This document shows positions 58,513 through 64,000 of a DNA stretch of 64,000 bases, one piece after another (positions within the stretch are counted from its first letter, which is position 1; each line of letters begins with the position of its first letter). The stretch lies in assembly GCA_000720375.1 (NCBI GenBank), contig JOAA01000017.1:124001-188000 (forward strand). The letters are read 5' to 3'. The DNA is from Rhodococcus rhodnii (GTDB taxonomy: Bacteria > Actinomycetota > Actinomycetes > Mycobacteriales > Pseudonocardiaceae). The position numbers and the translations under genes were made by a program. The notes below the pieces were generated by a model. That model saw only the letters and a program-made list of their open reading frames with translations, was not told where the DNA came from and did not search any database.

Positions 58513-59829
58513 CTAGTTCCGGTCGGCCGCTTCGGTGATCGCCTTGACCAACCCCGCCGGAGTCGTCTTCCCCGTCAGCAACTCGATGACCGCCTGGTTC
58601 AGCACGGTGCCGACCTTCTGGCCATAGTTGGTGTCCAGGAAGTTCGACACGTACGTCGCCTCGTTAAGGGCGTCGATCATCTGCTTGTCGTAGTCGTTCT
58701 TCACCACGTCCTGGGCGTCGGCGTGCAGCGGTATGGAACCGAACGCGGTGTAGAAGCTCTCCTGGTTCTTCTCCGAGTTCATCAGCGCGAGGAACTCCCC
58801 GCACAGCTTCTTCGGCGCACGGGCCGAGCACGAGAATCCGCCCTTGCCGCCCATGAGCGCTTTCGCGTCACCTTGGCCGGACGCCACCTGCGGGAACGGG
58901 AACCAACCAAGGTCGGGAAGCGGTTCCTTGTTCGGAGTGAGGTCCTTGACGACGCCCGGCTGCCAGTTCCCCATGAGCTCCATGGCTGCCTTGTGGTTGG
59001 CGAGCAGGCCGGCCGAACTGCTGGCGCCCTGTTGCGCGGACGTGTTCAGGAAGCCTTCGTTGAACGGCTTGAGGGCCGCCAGGTCGACGACGTCCTTGGC
59101 CGCCTTCTCGTAGCACGGGTCGGAGAAGTCCAGCGAGTCGTTCGTCGCCTCAAGGGTGCCTGTCGAGCACTCGCGTAGCGCGAAGAAGTAGTACCAGTGG
59201 GCGGCGGGCCAGGCGTCCTTGCCGCCGAGCGCGATCGGGGTGATGCCGGCGCCCTTGAGCTTGTCGATCGCGCCGGCCAGCTCGTCGACCGTCTTCGGGA
59301 TCTCGGTGATGCCTGCCTGGGAGAACAGATCCTTGCTGTACCAGATGCCACCGGGCTGCACCAGCTGCGGCGCGGCCAGCAGCTTGCCGTCGACGGTGAG
59401 CGCTTTGTACGACACGTCGCCAAGCTTCTGGCGTAACTCAGCGGAGTCGACCGCGCTGCCAGTGAGATCGAGGAGCTGGTTGGCCTTGGCCATGTCCCGC
59501 ATCTTGCCGCCGCCGCGCTGCATGAAGATGCTCGGTGCGTCACCGGAGTTCAGCGCCGTCTGGAGCTTTCCGTCCAGCTCCTCGTTCTGGATGTGCTGGG
59601 CTTTGACGGTGACGTTCGCATGCGAGGCCTCGAACTGCTTGGCCACGCTGTCGAACCAGGCCAGGCCGGCCTCGCCGGTGTAGTTGGTCCAGACGGTGAG
59701 GGTGTACGGATCGCCTTCCTTGTAATCGCTGGCTTCCGGACCTGTCGAACAGGCCGACAGTGCGAGGGCTGCCGCCATCGTGCCTGCCAGAACGCCAAGC
59801 GTCCTGGAGCGGTACCTGCGTGTCATCAT
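58513..59829 (-). CDS. Sugar-binding lipoprotein of ABC importer
   Basis: A 438-residue solute-binding lipoprotein: a basic N-terminus (TRRYRSRT), hydrophobic signal and lipobox LSAC, then a family 1 binding fold (YTLTVWTNYTGEAGLAWFDSVAKQFE at the start, GFSCSARAPKKLCGEFLALM later). The start is the ATG at 59829, with GGGAG 6 nt upstream; the ORF opens farther out without a site. It follows the GH51 gene by 53 nt and precedes the two permeases. The likely ligand is an arabinoside taken from plant polymers. Confidence 0.9.
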   Translation of the reverse strand: MMTRRYRSRTLGVLAGTMAAALALSACSTGPEASDYKEGDPYTLTVWTNYTGEAGLAWFDSVAKQFEASHANVTVKAQHIQNEELDGKLQTALNSGDAPSIFMQRGGGKMRDMAKANQLLDLTGSAVDSAELRQKLGDVSYKALTVDGKLLAAPQLVQPGGIWYSKDLFSQAGITEIPKTVDELAGAIDKLKGAGITPIALGGKDAWPAAHWYYFFALRECSTGTLEATNDSLDFSDPCYEKAAKDVVDLAALKPFNEGFLNTSAQQGASSSAGLLANHKAAMELMGNWQPGVVKDLTPNKEPLPDLGWFPFPQVASGQGDAKALMGGKGGFSCSARAPKKLCGEFLALMNSEKNQESFYTAFGSIPLHADAQDVVKNDYDKQMIDALNEATYVSNFLDTNYGQKVGTVLNQAVIELLTGKTTPAGLVKAITEAADRN

Positions 59830-59882
59830 TGACAACTCCCTTGGTTGGCTGACGTTCGGCATTGGTGCCGCATCGCGGCGGG

Positions 59883-61403
59883 TCAGGTGAGCTGGAGCTC
59901 AGCTGTCAGGTAGGAGTGCGGCGGCAACTCGACGAGCAGGCCGCGCGGATGCTCGCGCACACCGTCGAACGCAGCGGGTGCCACGGCGCACGGAGTGTTT
60001 GGGGTGTTGTGCGACGCGGGCGTCGGTGCGGTGAGGATCCGCGCGCCGCGACACTGTGCGGTGCGCCCGCGCAGGTCGAGCACGACCTCGGCCGGGGAGC
60101 CGATGTCCAGATTGGCCAGCGAGACGAGCGCGCCGTCGTCTTTGGTCGACGCCGTGACCGAGACGAGGCCGAGCTCTCGCCCGTCCGACTCGACGGTCGG
60201 AACATCGCGCAGGTGGACGTCCAACGACGCCGCGTCATGGTGGCCCGTGCTCATCTCGAACACGTGGTAGGTGGGCGTACGCACGAGCGCGCCGGAATCC
60301 GGGTCAGTGAGCAGCACGGCCTGGAGCACGTTGATCGTCTGGGCGATGTTGGCCATGACCACCCGGTCGGCGTGCCGGTGAAAAGCGTCGAAATGCACCG
60401 CGGCCACCAGGGCATCGCGCAACGTGTTCTGCTGGTACAGGAACCCAGGATTGGTGCCTGGCTCGACGTTCCACCAGGTGCCCCATTCGTCGACCACGAG
60501 CCCGACCTTGCGGTGCGGGTCGTAGCGGTCCATCACCGTGCTGTGCCGAGTGAGGTACTCCTCCATGAGCGAGGCGCGGGACAACGCGACGTACCACTCG
60601 TCTTCGGTGAAACGGGTCGCCGCACCCTTGTCCGACCAGGAACCGGTCATCGTGTAGTAATGCAGCGACAGCGCCTGAAACGGAGCCGCCGGCGCGCTCG
60701 GGTCGGCAGCCAGGTCGTCGAACGAGCGCATCATGGTCTCGGTCCACGCGTAGTCGCCGTCACTGGGGCCGACGGCGATCCGGTAGACCTTGTTGTCACC
60801 CTGGTCACGCACGAACGTCGAGTAGTGGCGGGCCAGGGACGCGTAGTGTTCGGCCCGCATGTTGCCGCCACACCCCCAGGCCTCGTTGCCGATTCCCCAG
60901 AACGGGACGCGCCACGGCTTGTCCCGCCCGTGTGCCCGGCGCAACGCGGCCATCGGCGAGTCGCCGGCACGGGTGAGGTATTCGACCCACTCGGCCATCT
61001 CCCTTACCGAGCCGGAGCCGACATTGCCTGACACGTACGGCTGTGCGCCCAACAGCTCACAGAGATCGAGGAACTCGTGGGTGCCGAAGGAGTTGTCCTC
61101 GACGACGTCACCCCAATGGCTGTTCACCATCCGCGGACGGTGCTCGCGCGGCCCGACGCCGTCGCGCCAGTGGTAGGTGTCGGCGAAGCAGCCCCCCGGC
61201 CACCGCAGGTTCGGAATCCGCAGTGCCCGCAGCGCCTCTACGACGTCCGCGCGGATGCCGCGGACGTTCGGAACTCCTCCATCCTCGCCCACCCAGAACC
61301 CGCCGTAAATGCACCTGCCCAGGTGCTCGGCGAAGTGGCCGTACACATGCCGGGAGATGACCGGACCAGGCAAGTCCAGATTGATGATCGCCGTAGTCGT
61401 CAT
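59883..61403 (-). CDS. Alpha-L-arabinofuranosidase, GH51
   Basis: A 506-residue intracellular GH51 enzyme without a signal peptide. The catalytic acid/base is Glu174 ([11 protein letters not shown]) and the nucleophile Glu306 (VVDEWGTWW); [19 protein letters not shown] is the family's N-terminal signature. It removes arabinose from imported oligosaccharides. First gene of an operon with a binding protein and two permeases, divergent from a LacI regulator across a 202-bp gap with two dyads. Start: ATG at 61403. Confidence 0.93.
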   Translation of the reverse strand: MTTTAIINLDLPGPVISRHVYGHFAEHLGRCIYGGFWVGEDGGVPNVRGIRADVVEALRALRIPNLRWPGGCFADTYHWRDGVGPREHRPRMVNSHWGDVVEDNSFGTHEFLDLCELLGAQPYVSGNVGSGSVREMAEWVEYLTRAGDSPMAALRRAHGRDKPWRVPFWGIGNEAWGCGGNMRAEHYASLARHYSTFVRDQGDNKVYRIAVGPSDGDYAWTETMMRSFDDLAADPSAPAAPFQALSLHYYTMTGSWSDKGAATRFTEDEWYVALSRASLMEEYLTRHSTVMDRYDPHRKVGLVVDEWGTWWNVEPGTNPGFLYQQNTLRDALVAAVHFDAFHRHADRVVMANIAQTINVLQAVLLTDPDSGALVRTPTYHVFEMSTGHHDAASLDVHLRDVPTVESDGRELGLVSVTASTKDDGALVSLANLDIGSPAEVVLDLRGRTAQCRGARILTAPTPASHNTPNTPCAVAPAAFDGVREHPRGLLVELPPHSYLTAELQLT

Positions 61404-61443
61404 GTCGCCTTCCGGTGTGGACGGTGTCTGTGCGGCGCTTGAG

Positions 61444-61460
61444 CTACGAAACTTTCGTAG
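61444..61460. promoter_or_regulatory. Perfect 17-bp palindrome, probable LacI operator
   Basis: CTACGAAA-C-TTTCGTAG, 41 bp upstream of the GH51 start. LacI-family operators have this odd-centred or CG-centred symmetric form; the GAAA/TTTC core is common in sugar regulators of this family. Confidence 0.7.
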
Positions 61461-61472
61461 TTTATCGTTATA

Positions 61473-61487
61473 CTTTCGACCGGAAAG
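61473..61487. promoter_or_regulatory. Second dyad CTTTC-N5-GAAAG in the GH51/lacI intergenic region
   Basis: CTTTC-GACCG-GAAAG, 29 bp from the first palindrome measured start to start. It may be a weaker LacI site that covers the divergent lacI promoter. Confidence 0.45.
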
Positions 61488-61605
61488 AGTTCGCGACTAG
61501 ACACCCCGTCGTCAAGCCGAACACTGCGCATCGTCGCCATTTTGTGACTGATCGTCGCTACACGCCGCTGCCCAGGTCCGCACCCGAGCCGAGAGAGTGA
61601 CCGTT

Positions 61606-62622
61606 ATGAGACGACGCACCGTCACGATGAGCGACGTGGCACGCGAAGCCGGCGTGTCGGTGATGACCGTGTCGAACGTGCTCAACGACCGGTCGAACGT
61701 CGGGGCCGACACCCGGCTTCACGTACTGGAAGTCGTCGACCGGCTCGGCTACGAGATCAACCTGAGTGCCCGGCGTCTTCGATCGGGGCGGACCGGCACT
61801 GTCGGCCTGATCGTGCCCAGGTTCGACTTGCACTATTACGGCGAGTTGGCGTCCCTGATCTCGGACGCACTGGCAGCGGATCGGATGCACCTCGTCGTCG
61901 AACAGTCGGGCGCGAGCCGTGAACGCGAGCTCTCCGCGCTCTCGCTCGCCCGGCTCCAGCAGTACGACGGCGTCCTGCTCGGCGCTGTCGGACTGGACAT
62001 GGCCGATCTCGATCGGATCCATCCGGACCTGCCGATCGTGCTGCTCGGCGAGCAGGACGTGCCAGACCGCTACCACCGCGTCCAGATGCGTAACGCCGCC
62101 GGAGCGCGACTGGCCACCGAGCATCTGATCACCTGCGGCGCGAGACGAATCGCGGCGCTGGGCGGCAAAATCACCGCACCTCGCCCGGAGATGGCGACCT
62201 ATCGCGCGAACGGCTGGGCAGGCGCGCTCGCCGACGCGGGCCTGGATCCCCGCCCTGACCTCGTGATTCCACTCCACGACTATTCGATCGCGGAGGCACG
62301 AGCCACGATCACTGATGTGCTGGCTGCTGGACTGAAGATCGACGGCATCTTCGCCGTTACCGACGAGGTGGCGATCGGCGCCCTGGCCGGCCTCCACGAT
62401 GCCGGGTTGCGTGTTCCGGATGACGTCCAGCTCGTCGGGTTCGACAACCTCGATATCTCTCAGCACCTCGCCCCCGGCCTGACGACCATCGACCCCGATC
62501 GCCCGACAATGGTGGCCGAGGCGCTGCGCTTGCTGCGCCGACAGCTCGCGGACAAGAACGCCGCCCCGGAACACATCGTCAGCACCGTCTCGCTCGTAAC
62601 CCGAGGCAGCACCAGAAATTAG
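61606..62622 (+). CDS. LacI-family transcriptional regulator of the arabinoside operon
   Basis: A 338-residue LacI-type repressor. The helix-turn-helix and hinge are clear: TMSDVAREAGVSVMTVSNVLNDRSNV, then LGYEINLSARRLRSGRTGT. The rest is a periplasmic-binding-protein-like sensor (VGLIVPRF, AVTDEVAIGALAGLHDAGLRVPDDVQLVGFDN). The ATG at 61606 is preferred over the GTG at 61597 because GAGAGAG sits directly before the latter. It is divergent from the GH51 operon and very likely represses it until an arabinose-containing inducer appears. Confidence 0.92.
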   Translation: MRRRTVTMSDVAREAGVSVMTVSNVLNDRSNVGADTRLHVLEVVDRLGYEINLSARRLRSGRTGTVGLIVPRFDLHYYGELASLISDALAADRMHLVVEQSGASRERELSALSLARLQQYDGVLLGAVGLDMADLDRIHPDLPIVLLGEQDVPDRYHRVQMRNAAGARLATEHLITCGARRIAALGGKITAPRPEMATYRANGWAGALADAGLDPRPDLVIPLHDYSIAEARATITDVLAAGLKIDGIFAVTDEVAIGALAGLHDAGLRVPDDVQLVGFDNLDISQHLAPGLTTIDPDRPTMVAEALRLLRRQLADKNAAPEHIVSTVSLVTRGSTRN

Positions 62623-62750
62623 ACGCCTGTTCAGCGAAGGCGCGGGACGCCAAGGTGGCGCACCACCTGTGGGAGGTCTGGCGAGGAACTGACGTGAGTC
62701 ACCTTTCCGCAGCACTCCCGGCCGGCCGCCTGACCGCCGGCACAGCTCAA

Positions 62751-62786
62751 CGCTCCAAAGAGGACACGGTGGTCCCCTTTGGAGCG
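62751..62786 (+). terminator. Hairpin terminator after the lacI gene
   Basis: A perfect 10-bp stem (CGCTCCAAAG / CTTTGGAGCG) with a 16-nt loop, 129 bp after the lacI stop. Confidence 0.65.
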
Positions 62787-63164
62787 CGTGACTTCGGGTC
62801 AGGGCTTCACAGTGGGCGGCGAACCGAACACGATCCCGTTCCCGGCCCGGATCGACGAGATTCGACGCCGACAGTGTCTCGGCGGACTGCTCAACGAGTA
62901 CCGACCTGCTGCGTGAAGGTCCAGGCCAGAACCGGTGACCGAGTTTTCGACCAGCACAGGTCCTCGGCGCCGGCTCGGCCGGCTGACGTGGATGCGTTTC
63001 AAGGCAGGCGAAGCGAGTATCGGCATCAACCGTGATTGTACTGATACGTGACTACTTGATCTCTCAACCCTTCTGACACAAGGAGTCGCGAAGGGCTGTC
63101 ACGGAGACGGGCGATGCCCGGCTGGCTTACAGCGAGTAAATAGCGTTTGCAGCAAGTGAGGGTA
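62787..63164. other. Gap with a possible transposase tail
   Basis: No intact gene. A short plus-strand frame at 62857-62916 (EIRRRQCLGGLLNEYRPAA then TGA) resembles the last residues of integrase-core transposases, but there is no further support. The rest shows nothing I can name. Confidence 0.3.
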
Positions 63165-63193
63165 TTGACGGGGCATGGCCGCAGCTCTACCGT
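63165..63193 (+). promoter_or_regulatory. Candidate promoter of the MFS gene
   Basis: TTGACG, a 17-bp spacer and TACCGT, ending 37 bp before the ATG at 63231. This is a fair match to the vegetative sigma consensus in actinomycetes. Confidence 0.5.
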
Positions 63194-63230
63194 GTGCAAT
63201 CGTTCGCATTCGGTGGTGCAGGAGGTCGGT

Positions 63231-64000
63231 ATGGCCAACAGCGAACCCTCGTCCATGACCGCGCGACCGACGACGCCTGTACCCGCGTTCGTCGTCATCG
63301 CCGGGTTCACGCTGCTGGCCGTGTCGTTCATGGTCAACGCGATGGACCGGCAGGTCTTCTACCCGCTGCTACCCGACATCCGCACCACGTATGGCTTCTC
63401 GTTGTCGGAAGGCGGTTTGCTGGCAACCGGCTTCACGCTGGGCATGGCGGGCGCAGGCCTGCCTGCCGGGTATCTGGCCGACCGGGTGTCGCGCAAGACG
63501 CTGTTGGTGGTCAGCATCGTGGTCTACTCGGTCGGCACGCTGCTGACCCCGGCCGCGGCCGGGTTCGCCGACATGGCGGTCTACCGACTGGTGTCGGGAT
63601 TCGGCGAGGGGATGCAGGCGACCGCGCTGTACGCCGCGATCGGCGCGTTCTTCTTCGTCCGCAGGTCACTCGTGCTGGGGATCTTCGGATTCGCGTTCGG
63701 CCTCGGCGTGTTCTTCGGCCCGATCATCGGGACCAGCCTGGCAACTTCGCACGGCACGTGGCACGCGCCGTTCATCACGTTCGGTGCGGTCGGGTTGTTG
63801 CTCGCCGTCCTCATCGGACTGCTCGTCAGCCGTCGGCTTACCGAGGCCGTTGCCGGTGCGGCGCAACGGGAAACCGTTGACTACGACTACATCCCAGCGT
63901 CGCCGTACAACCGCAACACCAGGCTGCTGGCGGTCGCCACGGCCGCAGGCGGGCTGACGGTCTACGGATTCCTGGGCTTGTATCCGACCTACCTGCGGAC
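63231..64000 (+). CDS. MFS transporter (N-terminal part; runs off the window)
   Basis: The frame stays open from the ATG at 63231 to the window end (256 codons). It shows seven or so membrane segments and the MFS loop signature (GYLADRVSRKTL) after helix 2, with FMVNAMDRQVFYPLLPDIR in helix 1, a form seen in sugar-phosphate/organic-anion-type MFS proteins. AGGAGGT lies 4 nt upstream of the start, and a promoter-like pair is upstream. The C-terminal half is outside the window, and the substrate is unknown. Confidence 0.85.
   Translation, partial: MANSEPSSMTARPTTPVPAFVVIAGFTLLAVSFMVNAMDRQVFYPLLPDIRTTYGFSLSEGGLLATGFTLGMAGAGLPAGYLADRVSRKTLLVVSIVVYSVGTLLTPAAAGFADMAVYRLVSGFGEGMQATALYAAIGAFFFVRRSLVLGIFGFAFGLGVFFGPIIGTSLATSHGTWHAPFITFGAVGLLLAVLIGLLVSRRLTEAVAGAAQRETVDYDYIPASPYNRNTRLLAVATAAGGLTVYGFLGLYPTYLR

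Overview
The window is high-GC actinomycete DNA. Gene style (many GTG starts, 4-nt ATGA/GTGA overlaps, SARP, BlaI/M56 pairs, MIO ammonia-lyase, Pfa-like megasynthase) fits a filamentous actinobacterium, most likely Pseudonocardiales; that placement is inference, not a database result. Two catabolic regions flank a mosaic of metal-stress genes, biosynthetic operons and mobile-element debris.

1-6.3 kb: a sugar-acid uptake and catabolism locus. A Tat lipoprotein binding protein, an ABC permease in which the two usual subunits are fused in one chain, and two mandelate racemase-type dehydratases (one cut by the window edge) surround a GntR/FCD regulator. 6.3-10.9 kb: a small phenylpropanoid-like cluster of an MIO ammonia-lyase with tyrosine-type selectivity residues, a FOXRED2-like flavoprotein and an ANL ligase, closed by a strong terminator.

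11.1 and 56.5 kb: two direct copies of the 3' part of a tRNA-Pro(GGG) gene, about 45 kb apart, look like attachment-site scars. Between them lie an integrase tail, a relaxase fragment, an IS21 istB fragment and many truncated genes, so the interior appears to be an eroded, accreted island.

11.4-26 kb: a copper/envelope-stress region: three DUF305 lipoproteins, two BlaI repressors each with an M56 metallopeptidase, CsoR, CopZ, DUF4396, a BNR-repeat lipoprotein and a wrecked multicopper oxidase. Five exact and two relaxed copies of TACTA-N7-TAGTA sit in its promoters and probably mark one BlaI regulon; three ATACCC-N5-GGGTAT boxes flank csoR and DUF4396.

26-39.7 kb: a translationally coupled operon for a Pfa/PKS-like lipid or polyketide system. 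Its first protein joins two PfaD-like flavin domains to KS-AT-ACP-ACP-KR; the second is KS-DH plus a C-terminal PPTase-like region. Then come an alpha/beta hydrolase, a GH13 enzyme and an MFS transporter. This is the most unusual system here.

40-52 kb: TetR-SDR operon, DUF72 gene, then a compact cluster with a 34-codon acidic ORF, a SagB/ThcOx-type oxidoreductase, an MFS exporter, an AfsR-like SARP regulator and a DUF885 peptidase. Direct repeats of GTACGCG every 11 bp, likely SARP sites, lie in the divergent promoter and again after the peptidase gene. 52-56.5 kb: decayed accessory genes (HAD stub, pentapeptide-repeat gene with a nonsense codon, MerR, integrase tail, DinB).

56.6-64 kb: an arabinoside operon (GH51 arabinofuranosidase, binding protein, two permeases) divergent from a LacI regulator, and the start of another MFS gene cut by the window end.
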